Notes under the pieces: generated by a model
Database searches by the model: none
The model's input: the letters and a program-made list of their open reading frames with translations, nothing else
Told to the model about the DNA's origin: nothing
NCBI GenBank assembly: GCA_016713275.1
Contig: JADJPL010000022.1
Location: 1-64,000 of the forward strand
DNA from: Haliscomenobacter sp.
GTDB lineage: Bacteria; Bacteroidota; Bacteroidia; Chitinophagales; Saprospiraceae
Reading direction: 5' to 3'
Length of the DNA: 64,000 bases
Shown here: positions 1-9,444 of the stretch, piece by piece
How positions within the stretch are numbered: the stretch's first letter is position 1
Layout of the letters: each line of letters opens with the position of its first letter
Position numbers and translations under genes: made by a program

Positions 1-1
1 T

Positions 2-1615
2 ACTACCGCAAAGAAACGATTAGATGCCAATGCCAAAGATGAAGTTTGGCATTTTTGCAACCGTACTACAAAAGCAGGAATGTTTATCGCATTGGATAAA
101 CTCACAGCTTTAAAAAATGTATGAACGGATTACGAGCATTGGAAAAAGTATGTAGAGCAATGGAAAAAGAAGTTTCCAAAGGTGGGAGATATGGCGACCA
201 AGAACATTTGAGAAAAGCCGAGAATTGCAATGGATAAAGGAAACAGAAATTTGTGTGGTGGTAAGTCGGAACAAAACGAAATTCAAAAATTTCAGAAATG
301 GGATTTAGACACGAACTACAGGAGAAAATGAACACCCAAGACCTTGAACAAGGTTTAAAAATGAAGACCCGGTCCGGTTTTGTGATTGTTTGTGCAATGT
401 GGATAACAGGATTTGACGTTTCCCTTACCTTTCTACCTGTATTTAGATAAGCCTTTGAAGTCGCACACCTTAATGCAAGCCATTGCAAGAGCTAACCGCA
501 TCAGCGAAGGCAAAAACAACGGTTTGATTGTGGATTATATTGAAACATATTCTGCTTTATTAGACGCTTTGGCTATTTATGGAACCGGCGGCAAACCTGA
601 AGGTGACAAAAAAGGCGAAAAAGCTCCGCTTGAACCCAATACGGAATTGATAAAACTCCTGGAAGATGCCATCGAAGCTACTGAATCATTTTTACAGGAC
701 GAAGTAAATTTCGATTTGCAGGAACTCATCCAAACAGACGGTTTGCACAAATTGGCTGCAATGGAAAAAGCAGTCAATGCGGTTTACACCAATGACGAAA
801 CCAAACGAAAGTTTCAGATTTTGGCAAGAGAGGTCTTTAAAAATATGCAACAAAGAACCGCACAAAATTTTAAATCAATACTCACAAAGGAAAATTGCCA
901 TTGATGTAATCTACACGGCTATTGAAGACAATATTGAAAGTGCCGATGTAGCGGACATCATGCGGAAAATTCAGAATGTGGTAGATGAATCCATTGAAAA
1001 TATGGTGAAGAAAAAATCATTGACCTAAGCGGACTGGATTTTGATTTGTTGGAGCAATACTTCTTAAAGACTAAAAATAAAAATGCAGCCGTTCAGTCAC
1101 TCAAGGACAAAGTTGAAAAACAACTGAAACGAATGGTAGAACGCAATCCGCTGACAGTTGACTATTACAAACGCTATCAGGAAATCATTGAAGAATACAA
1201 CAGAGGAAAAGACGAAGTAGTAATCAAAGAAACTTTTAGGAAACTGATTGAACTCGTTAACTCGTATTCAGAAGAAGCCGATACCTATAGAGAAGGGCTT
1301 ACTGACGAGCAAAAGCCATAACCTTCGACATTCACGCATTTTACGGTAAACAATTGGAAGAAAAGAGAAAAAAGAAATCAGAATTTTAAGTGAGTTACTC
1401 GAAAGAACTGAAATAAGAAAAATTGATATATGGCGTAGAGCGCAAATCAGTAAAGGTACGGCAGTATTCATTACAGTAAGCAAAACACTTCTATTTGGAG
1501 ACTTTGCCCACCCAACTTATCAGACAGACGACATTGACTTAGAAACGAACTTAGTATATGAACATTTAAAACATCAATATTTTGGAGGAGGAATAAGTAT
1601 TTACGGACAATATTA
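2..1615 (+). pseudogene. hsdR: Type I restriction endonuclease R subunit (HsdR), C-terminal part, multiply frame-broken
   Basis: HsdR is the ATP-dependent translocase and nuclease subunit of a type I restriction-modification complex. The stretch around 440-560 reads LDKPLKSHTLMQAIARANR followed by ISEGKNNGLIVDYI, the conserved end of the HsdR helicase core, and the helical C-terminal region follows to a stop near 1615. The reading frame changes at about ten places (near 120, 230, 300, 350, 420, 900, 1028, 1320 and 1390), so no intact protein is possible as written. The N-terminal nuclease and Walker motifs, hsdM and hsdS would lie left of the window. Such dense breaks point to genuine decay or very poor sequence at the contig edge. 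The family call is firm; the state of the gene is uncertain. Confidence 0.8.
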
Positions 1616-1753
1616 ACCCACGCATTTTGTATGCACATTTCCAAAGTCCCGCAAGCCCACGGTTCAACCAGAGCTTTGTAAAAGAGCTAGAAAAGCCAAC
1701 GCAGGACAAAATTATACTTTTATTTGTACCTGTTTTGAGGGAGCTTACTGTGA

Positions 1754-1798
1754 GCATACCTGACATAGCCAGCTTTTGGTGGCTATGGGCAGGTATGC
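1754..1798. repeat. Perfect-ended intergenic hairpin downstream of hsdR
   Basis: An inverted repeat of about 18 bp per arm (1754-1771 and 1780-1798) with one bulge and a short loop. It lies between the 3' ends of two convergent genes. It could be a bidirectional terminator without a good U-tract, or a small palindromic repeat. Confidence 0.5.
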
Positions 1799-1815
1799 AG
1801 TGTTTGGCCCTGTTT

Positions 1816-2812
1816 TTATTTTTCTATTAACTCGGGTATAGCAATTAATTCTTTGTTTTGCAGGTTACTTAATTTTTTTGTTGAATCACTAATTAAGGAA
1901 ACCGCAAATTCTGATATTTTTTCTTCAGAAAATCCAAGAGATTTAAAAATTTCAATTCTTTCTTTTATTACTTTATTTTTCAAGATTTCGATTTCAAGTT
2001 GATTTTTTCGAATTTCAACAGCTTTATTTTCGTTTTCCAATTGCAAGCTCTCTTCTTCCTTTTCATTTTTATAGTTTTTATCTTTTTTCCTCTCGTGAAT
2101 GTCTTTCAATAATTCTCTGATTTGTTGTAGAGGATTTAAACTTCCTAAGAATTCCCAAATCCCAGGAGAGGATATTGAGATTTTATTTATCCTCAATTCT
2201 TCACATTTAGGAATAATATTTTTTAGAAAGTGTAGTATTGCACAAATTTTGATTGAACAAATAATCAATTTTATATTCTATGAGATAGAAAAAGGCATAT
2301 AAATTCTCAACTGAGTCAAGAAAGTAAATTGTTTCACTAACCGATGCATCTCTTTTCCAATAGAACTGACATATTGCAATTTCTGTCTTTCTTAAATCTA
2401 TGATATTATATTTGATTTTATCCTTTGCTTCCTTGTTTTTAATAATTTCAACATCAGAGCTGGGGAACTTTGATTTAAGATGTTTTATGAAATCATTACT
2501 TGACACGCAATCTTCTAAATCTTCAATTTTTACTCTTTTTTCATTTATATATGGTATAAGAACTTTAAGAATGTCAACAATAAGACTTGGCGCAATTTCG
2601 AAATGCTTTAAGATGAGTCTTGATAAAAATGTGGGGATAAAATCTTTAGGGAAATTAGGCTTTGTTGACTTGAAGCAAAAGGCTGAAGTGGCCTTCCCTC
2701 ATATGCGGAAACAAGGAAGGGCTTTCAATTTTCTCTTTCTTGGATTATTTGAATAGCCTTTTGATAAACATTTCAACTAACTGTGTAGAAATTGATTCTT
2801 TCTTTTTGCCAT
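1816..2812 (-). pseudogene. Unknown protein with coiled-coil C-terminus, frame-broken
   Basis: Not recognised as a named family. The start is best placed at the ATG at 2812, which after one indel in an A-run reads MAKKKESISTQLVEMFIKRL. Further frame changes occur near 2750, near 2660 and near 2240. The middle (2207-2650) is a helical domain. The last 150 residues hold SSPGIWEFLGSLNPL followed by a Lys/Glu-rich coiled coil ending in LGFSEEKISEF, a layout seen in hypothetical proteins of accessory regions. There is no signal peptide or membrane segment. It lies in the AT-rich island, convergent with hsdR and downstream of the metalloprotease on the same strand. No function can be assigned. Confidence 0.5.
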
Positions 2813-2873
2813 TTTATATTTTTTGATTTAACTTGCCACTGATTTGTGACATCCACGCCGTTTTACAGGGCTG

Positions 2874-3557
2874 CATTGAATCCGGGTTGGATATACCGCA
2901 AATAGACGTAGATTTTGTGTTCTTCATATTTCAATTTCTACTTTCACCTATTATTCCATATGTTTTGAACGATTTTTTTATGGATTTAGTGCTTTTGTGT
3001 CTCTCACATTTCTTAACTAGGTAATAATCATAAATTGAATTAGCATCTAATTTTTCAAGAATGACTTCGTTTTTTCCAGGAGGCAATTGCTTCTCTTCCC
3101 AATTGCTTGATTTGAATTTTTTATATCTTATATACAAATTTGATCCGTCAATATTGGCGGGTGTTGAATTAGGTAGATATGCAATTAATCCGCCCCAGGT
3201 TACCTTAATTTTTTGCTTTTGCAAAGGTGTAGGAATCTCATCCTCTACTGGTTGAGTATTTATATCACCAAATAAGTAACTACCACAAGAATTGAAATTC
3301 CGAAGGCTGATACACATTGAATTGGAATAATTAGCAACAGATGTCAACCTATTATCTGAAAGAATTTCACAACGCATTTTTGTTGCCTGATCTTTTGTGA
3401 AGATATTTCTACATGGGCTATAATCCATATAATTCATAAACATAATATTCTTATTCAAACTGTCACACCCATAAGGGTGAGGATGACTTGGGCAATCTTG
3501 GGAATTACTTGGCCCCCTTATGACGTGGGGTATCTGAAATTCCATCATCATCGTCAC
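2874..3557 (-). pseudogene. M43 (pappalysin/cytophagalysin-type) metalloprotease, C-terminal part
   Basis: This continues the protease that begins at 4164, in another frame; the break falls at a run of C/G near 3530, just after the D-D-x-x-I-S-D-T-P segment. It contains the Met-turn motif FMNYMDYSPC typical of metzincin M43 enzymes. A region with Cys residues follows and then a fibronectin-like domain (WGGLIAYLPNST through YYLVKKCERH) that probably aids substrate binding or secretion. A second frame change near 2940 would extend the protein to a stop at 2874; without it the frame ends at 2931. Confidence 0.6.
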
Positions 3558-4164
3558 AACTAAAATCTCGATTCCCGAATGTATGTGGTAAACGCAAATA
3601 ATGTCCTATTTCATGTATGAGTACATGGCCAGGCTCCTTCCCAAAAAAGGTTTTCAGAGTTAAGGCTTGTAGGTAGTTTTGCAGGGTTCTAATATCAATT
3701 GCTACAAATGCACGATCAGATATTGGGAAGACAACATCTGGATATGCAAAACCAACGCTTACGAATTCAGAACTCCTAGGCACACTCTCGAAATACGAAA
3801 TATAAATATTTATAAAATTATTGGTTGGCCAGAGTGGCGCAGCATTAAATAGAGCATTTTGTTCACTTAGGGCGTCAGATTGCCAATCAAAATATGGCTT
3901 ACTTACTTTGGTTCTTGTAATAGAAATTTTAGTTTCTCCACTTGGGGTTTGGGTTGTAAAGCAAAACTCAATTCCAGTATCTGCTCTTAAATGAGCAAAT
4001 TCAAGAGGTACGTTGTCTGAGGTCTTATTATTCCTTCTAAAAGCCTTATTAAGAATATCTAATTGTTCAAAGATAATTTCGTCCGTAATTAACTCAGGAT
4101 CAGTAGATACAATATGAAAAACAATAGGCATTCTCAATATTTGGCCTTTGTCTAATAAATACAA
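3505..4164 (-). CDS. M43 metalloprotease, N-terminal and catalytic part (frame-broken gene)
   Basis: This is the catalytic half of a zinc metalloprotease of the pappalysin/cytophagalysin family. It shows the zinc motif HEIGHYLRLPH (HExxHxxxxxH) near residues 186-196 and, just after it, the Asp-rich calcium/zinc-site segment DDDDGISDTP. The Met-turn is in the next frame (see 2874-3557). No signal peptide is visible in this frame, and the only upstream ATG, at 4217, gives 22 codons before a stop, so another indel near 4160 is likely. Family members are normally secreted. It lies in the AT-rich island between two other accessory genes and shares no obvious operon partner. Confidence 0.65.
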   Translation of the reverse strand: MYLLDKGQILRMPIVFHIVSTDPELITDEIIFEQLDILNKAFRRNNKTSDNVPLEFAHLRADTGIEFCFTTQTPSGETKISITRTKVSKPYFDWQSDALSEQNALFNAAPLWPTNNFINIYISYFESVPRSSEFVSVGFAYPDVVFPISDRAFVAIDIRTLQNYLQALTLKTFFGKEPGHVLIHEIGHYLRLPHTFGNRDFSCDDDDGISDTPRHKGAK

Positions 4165-4317
4165 TAATCTCTTCTTCCAAAATTAATATTAGCATAACTA
4201 TTTGTGGTATCTGGCATTATGCCACAAGTTGGTTTACCGAGCAATCGTGTGACGAAAAGTAAAAAAAATGATAATTATATAATTTTTCATTTTTTATGTG
4301 TTTTTATTGTGAAGAAC

Positions 4318-4402
4318 GGCTGGCTTTGCTGTGCCGCCGTGAGTTGGGTTTGAAGGCTGGCTGTTCGGCGGCATGGACAGCAAGCCTTTGTTCCAGCCAG
4401 CC
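4318..4402. repeat. Imperfect long inverted repeat
   Basis: Arms 4318-4339 and 4366-4402 are imperfect complements (GGCTGGCTTTGCTGTGCC against a diverged complement carrying extra bases). The GC-rich palindrome stands out in AT-rich surroundings, just 3' of the RES gene. It may end that transcript or be a relic of a mobile element. Confidence 0.4.
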
Positions 4403-4409
4403 ATCTTTC

Positions 4410-5354
4410 TTATTCCTTTATTCCTAAATGGTTTCTTTTAACGTCTTCCAACGAAATAACGTGTTCTGTTGCCATATCTACCCATGTAAAACTTGAATTA
4501 TCTTGTCCAAAATCTGTAACATACTTATGATTATTTACGAAAGACTTCAGTTGGTTCTTATGCACAATATGCGTAGAAACTAATTCTAATTCTAATTTTG
4601 CATCCACAACATCTGGTCTTAATACCACATTTTGTCCTTTATGGTCAGAAGGAACACTTGGATATGCAATTCCCTCAATAGGATACCCATTTATTGAAGG
4701 TTTTTTGTCGTGTAAAATCAACTCTGTATAAGCAACAGATATTTTATATTCCCAATGATTCTCTACTTTTTTTGCAAACTCCCTACTAAAAAATTGGATT
4801 TGCCTTAAACCTAACTCTCTTAATGGGTGATGAGCAATTTGTTTCATGTGGTGGTTAAATGCAGCACGAGTATTTGGGTTTTTTGCGATTGCATCATCAT
4901 CAAATACGATTTCAACTAATAGGATATCTTCGAGTACTTTCCAACGGCTAACAGTAAGTAATTCGCCTTCTATGTTGACTGCCTCTTTATCTTTAAGTAT
5001 TTGACTAGTTTCAAAAATTGCTGTCGCTCTTGGCTGCCAAATTTCAGAACTTTTTACTGCACCATAAAACATTACCTGATGGGGTTTATTCGCTCTTCCA
5101 AATTGGGTCAGGTAGTTGTCAATTACATATTGGTCTTTAATGTAAGAGATTTCATTCTCGTTTGTGAAAAGTTGATTTCCCTTATTTACTCTTACCCGGT
5201 CAACAAACCAACCTTTCCGCAGAAATGCGGTTGCAATTGGTACTTGTCTAATGGACTTGGAGATAATGTTTTTTATTTCTTCATAATTAACATTTTCTAA
5301 ATCTTTGGAAAATTCAACCAGTTGCTTAAATGCTTTTTCTTGTTGTTCTGTCAT
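4410..5354 (-). CDS. RES-domain protein (putative NAD+-degrading toxin family)
   Basis: A 314-residue protein whose middle fits the RES fold: an early Arg in VDRVRVNKGNQLF, then FGRANKPHQVMFYGA (the G-R-x-N ... F-Y-G block), an acidic FETS segment, and a late block GIAYPSVPSDHKGQNVVL matching the conserved G-x-x-Y-P-S ending. RES proteins of toxin-antitoxin pairs resemble ADP-ribosyltransferases and consume NAD+. This one is about twice the usual length of a stand-alone RES toxin, with a helical N-terminal extension of about 60 residues. No Xre/DUF2384-type antitoxin is adjacent, so a toxin role is inference; it may be a longer orphan type or a defence effector. It is one of the few intact genes of the island. 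Confidence 0.55.
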   Translation of the reverse strand: MTEQQEKAFKQLVEFSKDLENVNYEEIKNIISKSIRQVPIATAFLRKGWFVDRVRVNKGNQLFTNENEISYIKDQYVIDNYLTQFGRANKPHQVMFYGAVKSSEIWQPRATAIFETSQILKDKEAVNIEGELLTVSRWKVLEDILLVEIVFDDDAIAKNPNTRAAFNHHMKQIAHHPLRELGLRQIQFFSREFAKKVENHWEYKISVAYTELILHDKKPSINGYPIEGIAYPSVPSDHKGQNVVLRPDVVDAKLELELVSTHIVHKNQLKSFVNNHKYVTDFGQDNSSFTWVDMATEHVISLEDVKRNHLGIKE

Positions 5355-5377
5355 AATTGTATAGTTGGCTGGAACTA

Positions 5378-5444
5378 TTGTATATCTTTACTTGGTAAGG
5401 TTATCTCCGATATTAAGTTGTATATCCTTACCTGTTACGGTTAT
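5378..5444. promoter_or_regulatory. Two 27-bp direct repeats upstream of the RES gene
   Basis: Copies at 5378-5404 and 5418-5444 match at most positions (both begin TTGTATATC and end GGTTAT) with a 40-bp period. They sit between the RES start codon and the recombinase stub, starting 24 bp upstream of the RES ATG. They could be operators for a regulator of the RES gene or recombinase-binding sites; the sequence cannot decide. Confidence 0.4.
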
Positions 5445-5447
5445 TTT

Positions 5448-5600
5448 TCAAATATCCAAATCATCCAACGGACTCTTTATCTTATCCCACCCCTTTTTTG
5501 TTATGTGCGTATAGATCTCAGTTGTTTTGCTGCTCTCATGCCCGAGCAGTTCCTGAATATACCGCAAATCCTTTTTTCTCAGGATGTGCCTCCAGGGTAA
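5448..5600 (-). pseudogene. Tyrosine recombinase/integrase, 3' stub
   Basis: The last 45-50 codons of a phage-type integrase. The reading LRKKDLRYIQELLGHESS continues into a segment ending TTEIYTHITKKGWDKI and a stop at 5450. The LGH and the catalytic Tyr of the I-Y-T-H motif are present, but the rest of the catalytic domain is missing: the upstream reading loses similarity by about 5600. The stub sits exactly where composition changes from AT-rich to GC-rich, so it probably marks the old edge of an integrated element. Confidence 0.7.
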
Positions 5601-6113
5601 TCCTCCCCGTGGGCTCGGCTACGTTGCTCATTGCCAGCAAGGAATCCGTATGCTGCCAGTTGGTTGAGGTGGCTTTGGGAGCAAGAGCTTTCGCCGGGTG
5701 GTTTTGTATTGGAAAGTTGGGGCAAAGAGGCATGTCTCAGGGTTTTATAAATGTTTGCCAAGATATGTAGATTTTGTTAATGGCGAAAGAGGATAACCGG
5801 AGCCTTGAAAAAAGCCACTTACCACCAGGTAAGCCACCAAGGGGCGGGCTGAAGTAAACGGGTGCTAAAGGCCTGAACGCACTTCAGAAATAAAGAGTCT
5901 TTAGTGTTCTACCTGTGGAAAGTAGTGTAACCTGAACAATAACCCCACCAGTGTTTATTAAACCGTTTAGTTTTATACTACGACATATTTTCAGGCGAGT
6001 GAAAGTATCAAAAAACCTGACATAATTGCAGGCAATCCGTATCTTTGCCCCCTGGGGGAAAACGCCCCTTTGGATTTCCTTTCTTTGCCTAAAAAAATCG
6101 AAATTTTCTGTTG
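5601..6113. other. Intergenic transition zone, no gene recognised
   Basis: About 500 bases of mixed composition between the recombinase stub and miaB. Only short overlapping open frames occur, none with recognisable motifs. A reading on the minus strand with T-L-R-H near 5735 could be leftover recombinase but is too degraded to call. No tRNA or clear attachment site was seen. Confidence 0.4.
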
Positions 6114-6117
6114 ATGA

Positions 6118-7554
6118 GCCATTTGCCGCCAAATAGTCCCCCACCGGAATCCGCACGAATACGACGGGCATGTCTATGAAAATCCATCTATTGCGACAGA
6201 CGACCGCCAGAGCCGCAAATTCTATATCGAGAGTTACGGTTGCCAGATGAACTTCTCCGACAGCGAGATCGTAGCCTCCATATTATCGGAAATCCACTAC
6301 CAACCTACCCGCGACCTGGACGAGGCCGATCTCATCCTGATCAACACCTGCTCCATTCGCGAAAAAGCGGAAGAAACGGCCCGCAAACGCCTCAGCGCGT
6401 TTCAGGCGGTGAAAAAGAAAAAGCCGGAATTGTTGATCGGCGTGTTGGGCTGCATGGCTGAGCGGCTCAAAACCCGGTTTCTGGAAGAAGAAAAGCTGGT
6501 CGATCTGGTCGTCGGCCCGGACGCCTACCGCGACCTGCCCTCCCTGCTGGAGGTCGTGGAGGAAGGCGAAAAAGGCATCAACGTGTTTCTCTCCAAGGAA
6601 GAAACCTATGCCGATATCAGCCCGTTGCGCCTGGGGTCCAATGGCGTAACGGCGTTCATTTCCATCATGCGGGGCTGCGACAACATGTGTTCGTTCTGCG
6701 TGGTTCCCTTCACGCGGGGCCGGGAGCGCAGCCGCGACGCCTTCAGCATTGTCGCCGAAGCGGCCAGCCTCTATGACCAGGGATTCCGGGAGGTAACCCT
6801 TCTCGGGCAAAACGTGGATTCCTACAAATGGGCGAATCCGGAAACCGGAGACGTAGTTTCTTTCGCCCGGTTACTGGAAATGACCGCGCTGGTCCATCCC
6901 AAGCTCCGGGTGCGGTTTTCTACGTCCCATCCCAAGGATATTACCGACGAGGTCCTGCATACCATTGCCGCCTATCCCAATATCTGCAACTACATCCACT
7001 TGCCGGTGCAATCCGGGAACAGCCGCATCCTGGAAATGATGAACCGCACCTACGACCGGGACTGGTACATGGGCCGGATCGAAGCCATCCGGCGGATCAT
7101 CCCGGAGTGCGCCGTTTCATCGGATATTATTACCGGGTTTTGTTCCGAAACCGAAGCGGAGCACCAGGATACCCTGTCCATGGTCCAATACGCAGATTAT
7201 TGTATGTCCTATATGTTCGCCTACTCCGAACGCCCCGGCACCCTGGCTGCACGCAAATACCCGGATGATGTTCCCGAGGAAGTCAAGAAGCGCCGGCTCC
7301 AGGAGGTCATCCAGCTGCAAACGCAAGTATCGTTTCGGCACAACCAAAGGGATATCGGCAAAGTCGTCGAAGTCCTGGTCGAAGGCAATTCCAAACGCTC
7401 CGACGCGGATTTTTGCGGAAGGAATTCCCAGAACAAAATGGTGGTGTTCCCGAAAAAACCCGGAATCCAGCCTGGCGATTACGTGCAGGTACACATCCTG
7501 GATGCAACCAGCGCCACGTTGCTGGGACAAATTGCCGAGCCATCCAAAATCTAA
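6118..7554 (+). CDS. miaB: tRNA-2-methylthio-N6-dimethylallyladenosine synthase MiaB
   Basis: MiaB is a radical-SAM methylthiotransferase that adds the 2-methylthio group to i6A37 in tRNAs. The N-terminal domain has the cluster-binding Cys residues in YGCQMN, NTCS and GCMAE. The radical-SAM triad is CDNMCSFC at 6676-6699, followed by VVPFTRGRERSR, and a TRAM domain closes the protein. The first in-frame ATG (6247) lies inside the YGCQM motif, so the gene must begin upstream. The frame is open to a stop at 6115 but has no ATG, GTG or TTG there, whereas an ATG at 6114 opens in another frame, which suggests a frame error near the start. It leads a miaB / sigma-54 activator / lptE cluster common in Bacteroidota. 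Confidence 0.93.
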   Translation, partial: AICRQIVPHRNPHEYDGHVYENPSIATDDRQSRKFYIESYGCQMNFSDSEIVASILSEIHYQPTRDLDEADLILINTCSIREKAEETARKRLSAFQAVKKKKPELLIGVLGCMAERLKTRFLEEEKLVDLVVGPDAYRDLPSLLEVVEEGEKGINVFLSKEETYADISPLRLGSNGVTAFISIMRGCDNMCSFCVVPFTRGRERSRDAFSIVAEAASLYDQGFREVTLLGQNVDSYKWANPETGDVVSFARLLEMTALVHPKLRVRFSTSHPKDITDEVLHTIAAYPNICNYIHLPVQSGNSRILEMMNRTYDRDWYMGRIEAIRRIIPECAVSSDIITGFCSETEAEHQDTLSMVQYADYCMSYMFAYSERPGTLAARKYPDDVPEEVKKRRLQEVIQLQTQVSFRHNQRDIGKVVEVLVEGNSKRSDADFCGRNSQNKMVVFPKKPGIQPGDYVQVHILDATSATLLGQIAEPSKI

Positions 7555-7589
7555 TAAACCGCCCCAAACCTGGGGAAAACACCACGAAC

Positions 7590-8900
7590 ATGGAGGAGAT
7601 CCAGTCCATCAAACAGCGATTTGGAATCGTCGGCCAATCCCTCCAATTGGACAGGGCCCTGCGAACGGCGCTTCGGGTTGCCTCCACCGATTTGAGCGTG
7701 CTGATCATGGGAGAAAGCGGCGTTGGGAAGGAAATTTTTTCCAAAATCATCCATTCCAGCAGCCCCAGGAAACATGCCAAGTCCATTGCCATCAACTGCG
7801 GCGCTATCCCGGAAGGCACCATCAATTCCGAATTGTTTGGGCATGAAAAAGGCGCGTTTACCGGCGCCGCCGGAGAACGAAAGGGCTACTTCGAAACGTA
7901 TAACGGCGGAACCCTGTTCCTGGATGAGATCGGGGAAATGCCCATGGACACCCAGGCCTACCTGCTCCGGGTACTCGAATCCGGTGAGTTCATCCGCGTA
8001 GGTTCCAGCCAGGTCCTCAAAACCAACGTGCGAATCATCGCCGCCACCAATGTCGATCTGGAAGACCTGATCAAAAAGAACAAATTCCGGGAAGACCTGT
8101 ACTACCGCTTGAATACCGTTTCGATCAAAGTGCCTGCGTTGCGGGAACGCAAGGAAGATATCTACATGCTGTTCCGGAAATTTTCCATCGATATCGCCGA
8201 ACGGTATCATTTCGCTCCGATCCAACTGGATCCGGAGGCCCGGATGCTCCTGGAGGCTTACCACTGGCCGGGAAATGTACGGGAACTGAAAAATATTGCT
8301 GAAAAGTCGTCCATCCTTTCCGAAGACCGGAAACTGACCGCCGAAAAACTGGCGGAGTTCCTCCCTAATTTCAAGCAGCGTACCATGTCGTTGCTTCCCC
8401 AGCCGCACATGGAGCCGGCGGGTTTGCAGGAACGCGAAATCCTGTACAAACTGCTTTTCGACATGAAGGGCGACCTGAACGATCTAAAAAAGCTGGTACT
8501 CGGACTGATTCGCAGCAATGACTTGCGGGTGCCCGACTCCCGCTCCCTGAAATCCCTGGAGCCCGCCATGCCGGTTGCCGAGGACGCCATGCCTGCTTTT
8601 ACTGAAATTTCGGGCAGCCTTCCCGAGCCCGAGGAGGAAGAAGAACTGGCAGGCGAACCCCATCCCCATCACTATGCCCAGCTCAAACCCGTCATCCTGC
8701 CCGCGCACCACGACCAGTCCGGAATGGGTAAAATGAGCAAAGCCGAGGTTGTGGACGACAACCTTCGACTGGAAGACCACGAAAAACAACTGATCCAGCG
8801 CGCGTTGCGAAAATTCAACGGCAGGAGGAAAGAAGCAGCCCAGGAATTGGGGATTTCCGAACGCACGCTTTACCGCAAAATCCGTCAATACAACCTTTAA
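7590..8900 (+). CDS. Sigma-54 interaction domain AAA+ transcriptional activator, Fis-type HTH
   Basis: An enhancer-binding protein that uses ATP hydrolysis to open sigma-54 RNA polymerase promoters. From the ATG at 7590 it is 436 residues: Walker A GESGVGKE at 41-48, the sigma-54 contact loop GAFTGA at 88-93, Walker B GGTLFLDEIGEM, the WPGNVREL segment, and a C-terminal Fis-like helix-turn-helix (EAAQELGISERTLYRKI). There is no receiver, GAF or PAS domain before the AAA+ module, so control must come from elsewhere. An acidic linker of about 100 residues separates the AAA+ and HTH parts. It begins 35 nt after miaB and is followed closely by lptE. Confidence 0.9.
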   Translation: MEEIQSIKQRFGIVGQSLQLDRALRTALRVASTDLSVLIMGESGVGKEIFSKIIHSSSPRKHAKSIAINCGAIPEGTINSELFGHEKGAFTGAAGERKGYFETYNGGTLFLDEIGEMPMDTQAYLLRVLESGEFIRVGSSQVLKTNVRIIAATNVDLEDLIKKNKFREDLYYRLNTVSIKVPALRERKEDIYMLFRKFSIDIAERYHFAPIQLDPEARMLLEAYHWPGNVRELKNIAEKSSILSEDRKLTAEKLAEFLPNFKQRTMSLLPQPHMEPAGLQEREILYKLLFDMKGDLNDLKKLVLGLIRSNDLRVPDSRSLKSLEPAMPVAEDAMPAFTEISGSLPEPEEEEELAGEPHPHHYAQLKPVILPAHHDQSGMGKMSKAEVVDDNLRLEDHEKQLIQRALRKFNGRRKEAAQELGISERTLYRKIRQYNL

Positions 8901-8931
8901 CCGCCACCTCTTAATCGCTGAACGCCAGCCC

Positions 8932-9441
8932 ATGCGACGTATTACCTTCTTTGCCCGCCCTGTTTTGTTGCTTCTTCCGGCAGTCCTTTTCCATGGGTGC
9001 TACTCTTTCCGGGGAGTCAGCCTGGACCCCTCGATTCAATCGTATTATATTACCCCTTTCGCCAATAACGCCGAAAACGCCCTTCCCTCCCTGGCCCAAA
9101 CCCTGGAAGATGCCCTGCGGGAAAAGATCCGCACCGAATCCAGGCTGGTGTACAACGACTCCGAACCGGACATTGAATTCCGGGGAACCCTGGTCGATTA
9201 CCGGATCTCGGCCGAAGCGCCCCGGACCGGAGAAGTGACCGCCATCAACCGCCTTACGATCACCTTGGCGATCGAATACTTCAATAACCAGACCGAAAAA
9301 CAGGTCTGGAAACGAAATTTCTCTTTCTTTTACGATTTCCCTTCCGACCGGGATTTTTCTTCCATTGAATCCGACGCGCTGCGCACGATCAGCGCCCAAT
9401 TAATGGAAGACATCTTCAATGCGGCGTTTTCAGACTGGTAA
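8932..9441 (+). CDS. lptE: LPS assembly lipoprotein LptE-like
   Basis: A 169-residue exported lipoprotein: a basic start, a hydrophobic segment, then HGCYSFRGVS with the lipobox Cys near residue 23. The following FRGVSLDPSIQSYYI and FNAAF ending fit the LptE/RlpB-like family of Bacteroidota, which plugs the LptD barrel and helps insert lipopolysaccharide in the outer membrane. The gene lies 31 nt after the sigma-54 activator, its usual neighbour in this phylum, and runs convergently into the next gene with 3 nt between stops. Confidence 0.85.
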   Translation: MRRITFFARPVLLLLPAVLFHGCYSFRGVSLDPSIQSYYITPFANNAENALPSLAQTLEDALREKIRTESRLVYNDSEPDIEFRGTLVDYRISAEAPRTGEVTAINRLTITLAIEYFNNQTEKQVWKRNFSFFYDFPSDRDFSSIESDALRTISAQLMEDIFNAAFSDW

Positions 9442-9444
9442 CGG

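Noticed and set aside
44..62. Sigma-54 promoter (TTGGCATTTTTGCA)
   Set aside because: The distance between GG and GC is 7 instead of 10 nt and it lies inside hsdR coding sequence.
5579..5761. Separate small gene upstream of the recombinase stub
   Set aside because: Two overlapping frames with no motif and odd composition in a transition zone; at best leftover recombinase sequence.
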